A DNA stretch of 64,000 bases from Gemmatimonadota bacterium (lineage in GTDB: Bacteria > Gemmatimonadota > Gemmatimonadetes > Longimicrobiales > Gaopeijiaceae), in assembly GCA_022823365.1 (NCBI GenBank), contig JAJDXG010000062.1:1-64000 (forward strand), read 5' to 3'. Numbering within the stretch: position 1 is the stretch's first letter; each line of letters starts with the position of its first letter. The position numbers and the translations under genes were made by a program. The notes under the pieces are model-generated. The model saw nothing but the letters and a program-made list of their open reading frames with translations. It made no database searches and was not told the DNA's origin. Positions 26,957-34,653 of the stretch are shown piece after piece.

Positions 26957-29208
26957 GCCAGCAGCGCCCGAATCTCCTCGTCCACCTGATCGGGACGGTC
27001 GAACCAGTATTCCCGCAGCAGGGGTTTGATCTCGCGGAGAATGATTGCCTCATACCAAGACTGATCGAGTCCCTCGTCATCCTCGCCCGGACAGAAGAAG
27101 CTGTGCCCGATTTCAAATCCGGGACCGAGGTTCTTGCGGTCGTCCCCGATCTTTCGGTTCAGGTGCATGAGCCGATCCACGATCTTGCGCACGAGATCCT
27201 CTTCCACCTCTGCCTCCAGGAGGAAGTCACTGAATTGATCCGTTCCAAAGGCTGGCTTGAGCCCGATGAAGGCGAACCGCCGGCGGAGCGCGTAGTCGAC
27301 CATGGCCAGGGACCGGTCGGCGGTATTCATCATCCCGATCAGGGAGAGGTTCGGCGGAACGTGAAAGGGTTGGGCATCGGGCGAATACGTCAGCGGAACG
27401 GCGTATTCGGAGCCCCGCTTGTCAGCTTCGATGAGCATCATCAGCTCGCCAAAGATCTTGCTGAGGTTGCCACGGTTCACTTCGTCGATGATGAAGACGT
27501 AACGATCGTCGGGGTTGGCCGCCGCCTCGCGGCAGAACAGGTGGAACACGCCGTCTCGCAACTCGAATCCCCCTTCCTCCTTCGGCCGATACCCCTGGAT
27601 GAAATCTTCGTAGGCGTAACTCTGGTGGAACTGGATCATCCGCACTCTCTCGGGGACCTTGTATCCGATCACGCGATACGCCAAGCGCTTGGCTATGAAC
27701 GTCTTCCCGACACCGGGAGGGCCCTCAAGAACGATGTTCTTCTTGCGGGTCAGGGTGTCCACGATGTCATGGAACTGCTGCGGATCCATGAAGAGATCTT
27801 CCAGCGCATCCTCTGAGGTGTAGCGCTCCTCCAGCCTGGGATCGGATGAAGGCACGCGGTCAACCCGGTCGCCGTCGTCCTGCTCCATGAGCCCGAAGGC
27901 AAACTGAAGCCACTGCTTCTGGTCACTGACATCGGTGAGGGTCTTCACCGTGACCCAACGATCCTTCGGGAGTGGCCACTTGCCGGTCTCCTCCCAGCGT
28001 ACCTGGCGGATATTCTTGAATTCGGGACGCATCTCATGGAATTCATATTCTGACGTGATGACTCCGTGACCCACGAGCGCCGAGCGCCCTTGCTTGGCTA
28101 TCACATGGTCTCCCGGCCGCATCTCCTTCGCGAACTGGTAGCAGGCGAGAGAGCCCATTACCGGATTCGTGTCACCCCAATTGTCCTGGATCGCCTCATG
28201 GATTCCCTGTCGAGTGTCGAACGCTCGGAGATCGCCGAGTTGGTCCCATCCGATCGCGATGATCCCCTTTTCATGGAACTCATCCCAGAACTGCGCGCCC
28301 GCGCCGGGCGCGATCAGCCACACGCGAGCTCCCCCGAACTTCTCCTGATACCATTGCTCGGCTTCTTCCGGAGACGGAACACCGTTGTCGTCTCCCCCGG
28401 ACTCCGGTCGCCAGATCTTCAGATAGGGCGGGTCGTGGAAATCGAAATCCGCAGCGGCACCCTTCTTCTCTTGCAGCCTTTCCCGGATGACGAGGATCTG
28501 CCGATCGAGGGCGATCCGGTCCTTGTAGTTGAACGTCGCCGGGTCCTCCCCGAATTCCTTTGCGAACGCGCGCACGATGATCCTCTTCTGTGTCGCCGTG
28601 GCGAATGGCTCGAAGTGATCGGGGAAGAGCAGGTACAACAGAATATGCCGTAACTGCCGGGATCTCGTCTCGTCTTGCTCCTTAAGCCACTCCGCAAGAT
28701 TCCACGGGTCCGAGAGCCGCGCCTCGCGCTGCGACGGCGACAACCTCTTCCACGCCTCCATCAATAGTACGAAAAAGCGGAATTCCCTCCATCGCAGCGT
28801 GTGGAAAGCCGTGCCTGGGTGACCAACGCCGGCATTGAGGGCTTCTTCGAGTTCAGACCGAGCGTCAGGAAGCAGCTCACCGGACCATTCCCAGATCTGG
28901 CGAATCTGTTGGCGCTTCGTGCCGGGCTGCATTGAACTCGCTACAGGGTACAGATACATCACCCAGAACATCTCCGCCGCCAGTTGCTTCGCGCTCCCGG
29001 GGGCTAACGCGAGCTGGTATTCCAGCTTCTCGAGGAAGGTCCCTGCGCCTTCCTCCGGGTTCTTTACGAAGTGCGTGACCAAATAGTCCACGTTGTCCGA
29101 GGTCCACAGGCTCTTCTCCGTGAACACGGATCCTTCGCCTCGAAGGCAGCGATCCCGCCAGCGGGCAGCCGCACGGAGAACGGGATGGTCGGGCGATGGC
29201 TTCGGCAT
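26953..29208 (-). CDS. mcrB: McrB-like AAA+ GTPase with N-terminal EVE/PUA-like domain
   Basis: 751 residues, ATG 29,208. The C-terminal AAA+ motor has Walker A LEGPPGVGKT (about 495), FHQSYAYEDFIQGYRP, Walker B FIIDEVNRGNLSKIFGEL (about 573) and the McrB signature MNTADRS (about 626). Residues about 300-430 (VWLIAPGAGAQFWDEF, then GIIAIGWDQLGDL, ending in PGDHVIAKQG) look like an EVE/PUA-like modified-base reader. About 280 helical residues precede it. The reader sets which modification is attacked and is not the DUF3578-type domain of E. coli McrB, so specificity may differ. First gene of the minus-strand operon. Confidence 0.9.
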   Translation of the reverse strand: MPKPSPDHPVLRAAARWRDRCLRGEGSVFTEKSLWTSDNVDYLVTHFVKNPEEGAGTFLEKLEYQLALAPGSAKQLAAEMFWVMYLYPVASSMQPGTKRQQIRQIWEWSGELLPDARSELEEALNAGVGHPGTAFHTLRWREFRFFVLLMEAWKRLSPSQREARLSDPWNLAEWLKEQDETRSRQLRHILLYLLFPDHFEPFATATQKRIIVRAFAKEFGEDPATFNYKDRIALDRQILVIRERLQEKKGAAADFDFHDPPYLKIWRPESGGDDNGVPSPEEAEQWYQEKFGGARVWLIAPGAGAQFWDEFHEKGIIAIGWDQLGDLRAFDTRQGIHEAIQDNWGDTNPVMGSLACYQFAKEMRPGDHVIAKQGRSALVGHGVITSEYEFHEMRPEFKNIRQVRWEETGKWPLPKDRWVTVKTLTDVSDQKQWLQFAFGLMEQDDGDRVDRVPSSDPRLEERYTSEDALEDLFMDPQQFHDIVDTLTRKKNIVLEGPPGVGKTFIAKRLAYRVIGYKVPERVRMIQFHQSYAYEDFIQGYRPKEEGGFELRDGVFHLFCREAAANPDDRYVFIIDEVNRGNLSKIFGELMMLIEADKRGSEYAVPLTYSPDAQPFHVPPNLSLIGMMNTADRSLAMVDYALRRRFAFIGLKPAFGTDQFSDFLLEAEVEEDLVRKIVDRLMHLNRKIGDDRKNLGPGFEIGHSFFCPGEDDEGLDQSWYEAIILREIKPLLREYWFDRPDQVDEEIRALLA

Positions 29209-29308
29209 TCCTTGTCTCGTCCTCGGATACTGGGTCGGGGCTCACCATCGCCCAAATGTTCTCGGTCTCGTCTTTCGGAACCTGCTTGCCGTGCTGATCG
29301 ACAGACCC

Positions 29309-29336
29309 ATCTTATCACCCCATCTTGGGTACGCAA
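29309..29336 (-). promoter_or_regulatory. mcrB: Candidate promoter of the mcrBC-hsdMSR operon
   Basis: On the minus strand TTGCGT (29,336-29,331), a 16-base spacer and TAAGAT (29,314-29,309) lie about 100 bases before the mcrB start. The -10 is good and the -35 moderate. No comparable element is seen inside the operon, where genes overlap or nearly touch. Confidence 0.4.
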
Positions 29337-29405
29337 GTCGCTCAACGAATACGGCTTATCGTCGTCGACGCAGCCCTTGATCCACAGAAACGCATAGGCT
29401 TATCA

Positions 29406-29531
29406 ATGGCCTCGCCCTCGATCCTCGGACAACGTCGCCGCCAGGCGCGGACGACCCGCGGCTGGACCCAAGAGCGCCTGGCCCGGGAATCCGTCGTCAC
29501 GGCCCCCGAGTCCACCAGGCCGTCCTTCTAG
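29406..29531 (+). pseudogene. Truncated XRE-type helix-turn-helix regulator
   Basis: The frame from ATG 29,406 reads ASPSILGQRRRQARTTRGWT then QERLARESVV and stops at 29,529. This matches the first helices of XRE/Cro-type DNA-binding domains (LGQRLRQAR...GWTQERLA) but ends before the recognition helix is complete. At 41 residues it should not fold as a repressor. It is either the remains of a controller of the divergent restriction genes or a chance match. It ends six bases before the HNH gene. The remaining 29,209-29,405 shows only the promoter candidate given separately. Confidence 0.45.
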
Positions 29532-29537
29532 TCCGAG

Positions 29538-30464
29538 ATGACTCCCGAGCGATTCCTGCGGCTGGTGAACGACATCACCATCTGGAAGAAGGGTAGCCAG
29601 CGGGCGCCCCACAAGCCGCTCCTGCTTCTTCTGATGCTTGGACGCTCCTTCCAGGGCGAGGCACGCCTGATTCCATTCTCCGAGGCGGAAACGCGCTTTG
29701 GAGAGTTGTGGCACCGCTTCGGCCCGCCGAGGCGTGGGCTCGTCCAGTATCCGCTTCAGTATCTCGTGCACGATGGCACCTGGGAGATCCCCCGAGCATC
29801 CGAGCTGCCTTCGTGGGACACGGGTTATCTCCGTTTGACGGAGCTGAGGAAGCACGATGTCGGAGGAGGATTCACAAGCGAGGTCTCCGAGTTGCTGGAG
29901 TCCGACCCGGAGCTGGCTCTCAGAGCCGCCGGACTCCTCCTCGCGAAGCACTTCCCGCTCTCTTTGCACGACGAGATTCTCGAAGCCGTCGGCCTCTCCT
30001 ACGCGTGGTTGGTGCCGGGATTACCGGCCGTGCGCGAACCCGGCAAGAAGCAGCGAATGGTGATCTACCGGAGACCACGACGCCTGATCTTCCGCAAGGA
30101 AGTGCTGGAGGCGTACGACGAGCGCTGTGCGATCTGCGACTTCGATCTCCGAATCAACGATGAACTGCTGGGACTCGAGGCCGCGCACATCCAGTGGCAC
30201 TCCCACAAAGGGCCGGACGATGTGTTCAACGGCCTGGCCCTCTGCCTGCTTCATCACCGGGCGCTCGATCGGGGCGCGGTTGGACTGGAGGCCAAGGGCA
30301 CGGGCTATCGCGTGCTGGTTTCCGGCCAGATCCGGGGGAGCAGCCCGAGCGAGAGCCTCCTCTCCGATTTCTCCGGGCAGCTCATCCGGCCTCCGCGAAG
30401 CAGGCTGCACATGCCTCGTCGCATATACGTTGACTGGCACAGGGCGCAGGTCTTCCGGAACTGA
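29538..30464 (+). CDS. Phosphorothioate-dependent type IV endonuclease: sulfur-binding domain plus HNH
   Basis: 308 residues. The N-terminal domain has IWKKGSQRAPHKPLLLLLML (residues 15-34), the signature of the sulfur-binding domain (SBD) that recognises DNA phosphorothioate linkages in ScoMcrA-type enzymes. The C-terminal HNH is complete: CAICDF (about 197), LEAAHIQWHS (His about 216), then NGLALCLLHHRALD (about 231-243). Proteins with this architecture cut near phosphorothioated DNA, so they exclude DNA from dnd-type hosts. Consistently, no dnd or ssp modification gene is present in the window. Divergent to mcrB. Confidence 0.88.
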   Translation: MTPERFLRLVNDITIWKKGSQRAPHKPLLLLLMLGRSFQGEARLIPFSEAETRFGELWHRFGPPRRGLVQYPLQYLVHDGTWEIPRASELPSWDTGYLRLTELRKHDVGGGFTSEVSELLESDPELALRAAGLLLAKHFPLSLHDEILEAVGLSYAWLVPGLPAVREPGKKQRMVIYRRPRRLIFRKEVLEAYDERCAICDFDLRINDELLGLEAAHIQWHSHKGPDDVFNGLALCLLHHRALDRGAVGLEAKGTGYRVLVSGQIRGSSPSESLLSDFSGQLIRPPRSRLHMPRRIYVDWHRAQVFRN

Positions 30465-30523
30465 AAACCGACCACCTCTTGGGAGCCCGCCGGAGCCTGC
30501 ACGAGCTGGGGAACTGCCAGGTC

Positions 30524-30736
30524 TCATACGGCAATGGCCTCGTCCCTCACGAAGTGCAGTCTGATCACGCCCGGGACAACGTCGTCAGCGAAGTGGCAGC
30601 GCACCGCGTCCCGGACCATTTCCTTCAGGTCATCCCAGTCCTCGCCCTGCGTGAAGACGCCGTGGCCGAGCGCCCTGGCATCGTATCCGCCTTCGGGGGC
30701 TTCGGTCACCTCGAAGATTATCTCGTTGCGGCTCAT
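30524..30736 (-). CDS. Solitary HicB-like small protein
   Basis: 70 residues from ATG 30,736; an upstream in-frame GTG at 30,811 is possible but lies at the edge of the candidate promoter. The pattern IIFEVTEAPEGGYDARALGHG, then TQGEDWDDLKEMVRDAV, matches the HicB antitoxin core (a partial RNase H-like fold: strand, Gly-x-tyr, TQG-tsle). No HicA toxin lies beside it and no DNA-binding tail is fused, so it is an orphan. Such 70-residue forms are common and of unclear role. Confidence 0.6.
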   Translation of the reverse strand: MSRNEIIFEVTEAPEGGYDARALGHGVFTQGEDWDDLKEMVRDAVRCHFADDVVPGVIRLHFVRDEAIAV

Positions 30737-30815
30737 CTTCTCTTCGTTCCTGTCTGATTTCGTCACATGGTCCCAGGTCTCGATGGGAACGTACCCTGCT
30801 TCCCGATTCACCCTT

Positions 30816-30840
30816 ATTGTATCGCTGGATACACCATAGG
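30816..30840 (-). promoter_or_regulatory. Promoter/operator candidate for the HicB-like gene
   Basis: On the minus strand a TACAAT -10 (30,821-30,816) overlaps an inverted repeat TGTATC-CAGC-GATACA (30,833-30,818). A GGTGACC stretch 17 bases further upstream could act as a weak -35. The palindrome over a -10 suggests repression by a dimeric protein. The rest of 30,737-31,066 contains no convincing gene. Confidence 0.4.
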
Positions 30841-31066
30841 GTCACCATGTGCCACCTTTGCCCGCCCGGATGCCAAGTCGGTCGAGAAGGTCTCGGGGGT
30901 TGGTCAGCGGCGCGTCGAGCGGTAAACCCGCGGCATCAGCGCATCACCCCATCCTGCCATTCGCTCGCCCGGCACCTTCCGCCATCGTTCCCAGGCAACG
31001 ACTCAAGCACCGATGGCCGGTCCCGACTCGCGCGACCCGCCGTCCCCTCCCCGTCAACGGCGGACG

Positions 31067-32080
31067 ATGCCCGGAAAACACAACCGGCCTCCAAGACCGA
31101 AGCACGACGCGTCCTACAAGAGCTTCTTCGCCATCAAGCGCACGGTGGCGGACACGCTGCGCGGTGCCCTCGGGGACCTCGCCCCGGACCTCGACTTCTC
31201 CACGCTCCAGCGCCTGCCGGCGAGCTTCGTCACCGAGCACCTGGGGCAGCGCCACGCGGACATGCTGTGGCGAATTCAGGTTGCCGAGCACGGTTGGCTC
31301 TACCTGCTGGTCCTGCTGGAATTCCAGTCCACCATCGACCGGCGCATGGCGTTGCGCATGATGGACTACACGGTCCGCGTGCTGCAGGGGCTCGGCAGGG
31401 ACGATCTCGGTCCCGCCCGCGAGCTCCCGCTCATTCTGCCGATGGTCGTCTACAACGGCGAACGGCGCTGGAATGCGGCCACGGACATCCGCGACCTGTT
31501 CGCGCCGGCTCCGGGGAGGCTGGTTGGATATGTTCCGCGCCATCGGTATCTTCTCATTGAGGTGCGCATGCTCGATGCTTCGGGGCTGCCGCCCGACAAC
31601 GTCCTGTCGATGATCGCGCGGCTCGAACAGGCGCGGTCGACGGAGCAGCTGAAGGAACTCCTGGCTTCGCTGGCGGACTGGCTTGGCGAGCCGGAGCTCC
31701 TGAAGAGTCTCAAAACCTGGATCGAGTCGGTCATCGAGTTGCGATTCCCGTCCATGGGCCACCAGCTCGAGGTTCGAGATCAGACAACAGGAGGAATGCA
31801 GGTGACGACGTTGCTTGAGCGGGTGCAGAAATGGGGTGAACAGGAACGGCAGCAGTGGCTGAAAGAGGGGCTCGAACGGGGGCGGATTGACGGGGAACGG
31901 GACTTGGTGCGTCGGCTCGTCAGCCGGAGGTACGGCCCGGAAGCCGCCGATCAACTGGTCCCGGTCCTCGAAGAGCTCTCCGACCCTGACCGCATTGCGG
32001 CCGTCGCCGACGCAGTCATCGACTGCGAGACCGTTGAAGAGCTCATCGCGCGGGCAAGAGAGGTGGCCGGAGCAGCGTGA
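31067..32080 (+). CDS. Rpn-family recombination-promoting nuclease/toxin
   Basis: 337 residues from ATG 31,067 (an ATG at 31,013 is also in frame). KHDASYKSFF starts the PDDEXK/YhgA-like domain; RHADMLWRI gives the catalytic Asp, and LLVLLEFQS gives the E-x-Q of this clade; PLILPMVVYNG follows. The C-terminal third is a helical segment (WGEQERQQWLKEGLERGRID, then a DUF4351-like end). Rpn proteins are DNA nucleases that promote RecA-independent recombination and can act as toxic antiphage effectors. An internal start with an ideal ribosome site is annotated separately. Next to it is a broken copy of its own 3' half. Confidence 0.85.
   Translation: MPGKHNRPPRPKHDASYKSFFAIKRTVADTLRGALGDLAPDLDFSTLQRLPASFVTEHLGQRHADMLWRIQVAEHGWLYLLVLLEFQSTIDRRMALRMMDYTVRVLQGLGRDDLGPARELPLILPMVVYNGERRWNAATDIRDLFAPAPGRLVGYVPRHRYLLIEVRMLDASGLPPDNVLSMIARLEQARSTEQLKELLASLADWLGEPELLKSLKTWIESVIELRFPSMGHQLEVRDQTTGGMQVTTLLERVQKWGEQERQQWLKEGLERGRIDGERDLVRRLVSRRYGPEAADQLVPVLEELSDPDRIAAVADAVIDCETVEELIARAREVAGAA
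31789..32080 (+). CDS. Internal in-frame start in rpn, candidate RpnS-like antitoxin
   Basis: Inside rpn, AGGAGG (31,789-31,794) is followed seven bases later by an in-frame GTG (31,802) and one base later by an in-frame ATG (31,796). Starting at GTG gives a 92-residue protein that covers only the C-terminal helical domain (TTLLERVQKWGEQERQQ ... ELIARAREVAGAA). In characterised Rpn genes an intragenic product of this kind binds and restrains the full-length toxin. The frame, the strength of the ribosome site and the domain boundary fit. Expression is inferred, not shown. Confidence 0.55.
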
Positions 32081-32105
32081 CACCCCCTCGCATAACTCAG
32101 GGTGA
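31984..32105 (+). repeat. Direct repeat, copy 1 (rpn 3' end)
   Basis: Matches about 32,541-32,661 with scattered mostly silent changes, including the stop codon and the CTCAGGGT-type stretch behind it. Separation is about 557 bases. It marks an old tandem duplication of rpn. Confidence 0.75.
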
Positions 32106-32137
32106 CGATCCAACCAACGGACATGGAGGAACCCGAC

Positions 32138-32320
32138 ATGGCGATCACGCCGATCAGAAGCGAAGCCGACTACGACGAGGCGCTGGGTGAGATCGACCGC
32201 CTCATGGGGGCCACCCCGGGGACGCCGGAATCCGACAAGCTGGAGATCCTGGTGACTCTGGTCGAGCGGTACGAGTCAGAGCACTGGGCCATCGAGGCTC
32301 CGGATCCGGTTAAGGCTTGA
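32138..32320 (+). pseudogene. Truncated HigA-type antitoxin, N-terminal part only
   Basis: From ATG 32,138 the protein reads AITPIRSEADYDEALGEIDR, then APDPVKA and stop: 60 residues. This is the N-terminal segment of the HigA/XRE antitoxins whose helix-turn-helix normally follows the APDP element. The DNA-binding domain is missing, replaced by the rpn fragment that begins directly after. No HigB-like toxin is nearby. TPESDKLEILVTLVERYE is intact, so the break is recent or the stub is kept for another reason. Confidence 0.65.
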
Positions 32321-32329
32321 GGGCTGACC

Positions 32330-32636
32330 TCCTTCGAACCGCTCTGATGCGTCGCGGGGACTCGCGAGAGACTTCTCCCCGCTCGATGTCGACGAACTGG
32401 CTTGAGCGGGCCGATGAGCCGAGTCTGTTGGACAGCCTTGACGCGTGGATCGCCCTGGTGCTGAAAGGAAAGATCGACGAGGCCGAGGGCACGGCGGAAC
32501 CGATTGGCAAACAGGAGGAGCAAGCAGAGATGACGTTGATCCCGACCGTATTGTGGCCGTCGCCGACGCAGTCATCGAATGCGAGACGGTCGAGGAACTC
32601 ATCGCGCGGGCAAGAGAGGTGGCCGGGGCAGCGTGA
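32330..32636 (+). pseudogene. Fragment of a second rpn gene (3' half)
   Basis: First frame: NWLERADEPSLLDSLDAWIA, homologous to DWLGEPELLKSLKTWIESV of the intact rpn. Near 32,535 the frame shifts to DPDRIVAVADAVIECETVEE, then LIARAREVAGAA and stop, nearly identical to the last 32 residues of the intact gene. The segment between is lost. The final 100 bases and about 20 bases after the stop are a direct repeat of 31,984-32,105. Confidence 0.75.
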
Positions 32637-32661
32637 CAGCCCTCACGTAACGTCAGGGTTG
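32541..32661 (+). repeat. Direct repeat, copy 2 (rpn fragment 3' end)
   Basis: Second copy of the repeat at 31,984-32,105, ending in GTCAGGGT. The preserved reading frame and mostly third-position changes point to divergence while coding, before the upstream part decayed. Confidence 0.75.
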
Positions 32662-32668
32662 TCCTTCG

Positions 32669-32995
32669 CTAGGTCCACCTCTCCCGCAGCCCCGCCGGGA
32701 TGTCTCGCCGCCCGTGCAGAACGCGCCACACATCGACGAGCCCGTCCCTCGTCATGTAGAAGACGACATGCGGATGCGCCTTGACCGGCCAGGAGCGCAG
32801 ACCGGGCAGGTTCAACTCCTGGCCATGGCGGGGAGATCCTGAATCCGGGTGGTCGGCAATCTGCCGGAAGGCTCCTTCAAGCGCGTCGATGAAGCCGAGT
32901 GCCACATGCGCTCCGGCCTCTTCCAGATAGCGGGCGACTACCTCGTCCACATCCCGCCGGGCTGACGCCCGTAGGACCACGGACCGCGGCGTCAT
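32669..32995 (-). CDS. parE: ParE/RelE-family toxin
   Basis: 108 residues, ATG 32,995 overlapping the parD stop by four bases. SVVLRASARRDVDEVVARYL, then GFIDALEGAFRQIADHPDSG, with WPVKAHPHVVFYM and VWRVLHGRRDIPAGL, is the standard ParE pattern (two N-terminal helices, four-strand sheet, HGRRD end). Chromosomal ParE toxins usually poison DNA gyrase, but this cannot be told from RelE-type ribosome toxins by sequence alone. Paired with the antitoxin upstream. Confidence 0.88.
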   Translation of the reverse strand: MTPRSVVLRASARRDVDEVVARYLEEAGAHVALGFIDALEGAFRQIADHPDSGSPRHGQELNLPGLRSWPVKAHPHVVFYMTRDGLVDVWRVLHGRRDIPAGLRERWT

Positions 32996-33231
32996 TCCTT
33001 CGAGTTGCGGCGAACCCTGGTGCGCAGTGTCTCGAAGTAGGTGGTGTCGGCGAGGACCGAGGGCGGAGACTCAGCCCCTTCCAGCAGAAGACTGCGAAGG
33101 TGCGCCCGATCTCGATCGTCGCGAATAAGTTCCCGGATGTACGCGCTGCAGCTGCCGTAGCCGCGGCCCGCCACCTGCTCGTCGACGAATGTCTTGAGTT
33201 GGGCGGGCAGGGAGATGTTCATGGTGCTCAT
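32992..33231 (-). CDS. parD: ParD/CopG-type antitoxin
   Basis: 79 residues from ATG 33,231 (MSTMNISLPAQLKTFVDEQV, then GYGSCSAYIRELIRDD), a clear ribbon-helix-helix of the ParD group. The frame is open further upstream but without homology. The C-terminal half is the toxin-binding tail. Its stop overlaps the parE start. Autoregulation is expected; no obvious palindrome is seen in the 130 bases shared with the divergent lipoprotein gene. Confidence 0.88.
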   Translation of the reverse strand: MSTMNISLPAQLKTFVDEQVAGRGYGSCSAYIRELIRDDRDRAHLRSLLLEGAESPPSVLADTTYFETLRTRVRRNSKE

Positions 33232-33361
33232 GCCCCAAGGATGTCGAGTTTGGCAAGAATTGGCAACCCCTGAGAGCGGAGCCCCGCCCTGTGCATCCCC
33301 AACCGGCGCGGCTAGCTTGGAATGCACATCGAACGCCACTCGACCGCACACCCGGGAACCC

Positions 33362-33865
33362 ATGCTCATCTCCGCTGCCGCGCGCCCCTTCCGTACCCTC
33401 GCCGTCTTTCCCCTCGCCTTCATCCTGGCGGCTTGCGGCGACGATGCGAGCGGCCCCGAGCAGGTCGTCCTCCAGGACCCAGCCGAAATCAGCTACGCCT
33501 CGTCCCTGGGCGTCGACCTCTCCGCGATGGAACTGCAGGCGTCGGGGCTCTACATCAGGGACCTGCAGGAAGGCGAAGGCGAACCCACTGTCGCGGGCGA
33601 TGTCATGGTCGTTCACTACAGCGGCTGGCTCAACGACGGAACTCTCTTCGACTCCTCGCACAGTCGCAACACGCCGTTCGCCGTCCGGACCGGCGCGGGC
33701 GAGGTTATCCCCGGGTGGGAGGAAGGGCTCCCGGGCATGAGGGTCGGAGGCGTGCGCCAACTCGTCATCCCCCCGCAACTGGGCTACGGCGCCCAATCGG
33801 TGGCCCGCATCCCCGCGGGCTCGGTGCTGATCTTCGAGGTGGAGCTGCTGGAGGTAAACCCGTAG
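33362..33865 (+). CDS. FKBP-type peptidyl-prolyl isomerase lipoprotein
   Basis: 167 residues from ATG 33,362. An N-terminal signal ends in the lipobox LAAC (Cys about 20), so it is an exported lipoprotein. After a short linker comes a single FKBP domain: GDVMVVHYSGWLNDGTLFDSS, VIPGWEEGLPGMRVGG, RQLVIPPQLGYGA and SVLIFEVELLEV. It probably assists folding of outer-membrane or periplasmic proteins. This is the first gene of the housekeeping half, where codon use becomes more uniformly GC-rich. Confidence 0.9.
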   Translation: MLISAAARPFRTLAVFPLAFILAACGDDASGPEQVVLQDPAEISYASSLGVDLSAMELQASGLYIRDLQEGEGEPTVAGDVMVVHYSGWLNDGTLFDSSHSRNTPFAVRTGAGEVIPGWEEGLPGMRVGGVRQLVIPPQLGYGAQSVARIPAGSVLIFEVELLEVNP

Positions 33866-33869
33866 GGGA

Positions 33870-34424
33870 TTACAGCTTCGGCAGCGTAACCCCTTTCTGG
33901 TCCTGGTACTTGCCCTTCCGGTCCGCGTACGCCACACGCGGCTCCCGGTCTCCCTGCAGGAAGAGCAGTTGCGCGATGCCCTCGTTGGCGTAGATCTTCG
34001 CGGGCAGCGGCGTCGTGTTCGAGATCTCGAGCGTGAGATGGCCGCACCAGGTGGGCTCGAGCGGGGTCACGTTGACGATGATCCCGCAGCGCGCGTACGT
34101 CGACTTGCCCACGCACACCACGAGCGTGTCCCGCGGGATGCGGAAGTACTCGACGGTGCGCCCCAGGGCGAAGGAGTTGGGCGGGATGATGCACGCATCC
34201 TCGGGGATGTCCACGAAGGAGCGGTCGTCGAACTCCTTGGGATCGACGATCACGTTGTGGACGTTCGTGAACACCTTGAAGTCGGGGGCGACGCGGATGT
34301 CGTAGCCGTACGACGACAGACCGTAGGAGATGCACCCGTCGCGCACCTGTCCGGCCTCGAACGGCTCGATCATCCCGTGCTCCTCCGACATCTTCTGAAT
34401 CCAGTGGTCGCTTCGGATGGGCAT
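33870..34424 (-). CDS. dcd: dCTP deaminase
   Basis: 184 residues from ATG 34,424. Typical Dcd sequence: [60 protein letters not shown] and the C-terminal [13 protein letters not shown]. It deaminates dCTP to dUTP for thymidylate synthesis. The catalytic Glu-containing strand ([17 protein letters not shown]) is intact. It converges on the FKBP gene with four bases between. Confidence 0.95.
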   Translation of the reverse strand: MPIRSDHWIQKMSEEHGMIEPFEAGQVRDGCISYGLSSYGYDIRVAPDFKVFTNVHNVIVDPKEFDDRSFVDIPEDACIIPPNSFALGRTVEYFRIPRDTLVVCVGKSTYARCGIIVNVTPLEPTWCGHLTLEISNTTPLPAKIYANEGIAQLLFLQGDREPRVAYADRKGKYQDQKGVTLPKL

Positions 34425-34653
34425 GCGGGGTCGAGGAGGGATCGGGTTCAAGGGATGGCCCGCCAGGCACAGGCGCGCGGCCCGCGGCGGACGAATGGCG
34501 GAGGCAACATAGGAAGACGGCTCGCGGATGCCAAACCACCGCGCGGCGGTCGAGGGGCCGCATTGGATCGCCCGCCCGTCGTGCATTATTTTGGCGCTGA
34601 TGTCGTTTGCCGAATCGTGAACAACCGTTGAGTGATTTCGAGGGAGGCCCGGG

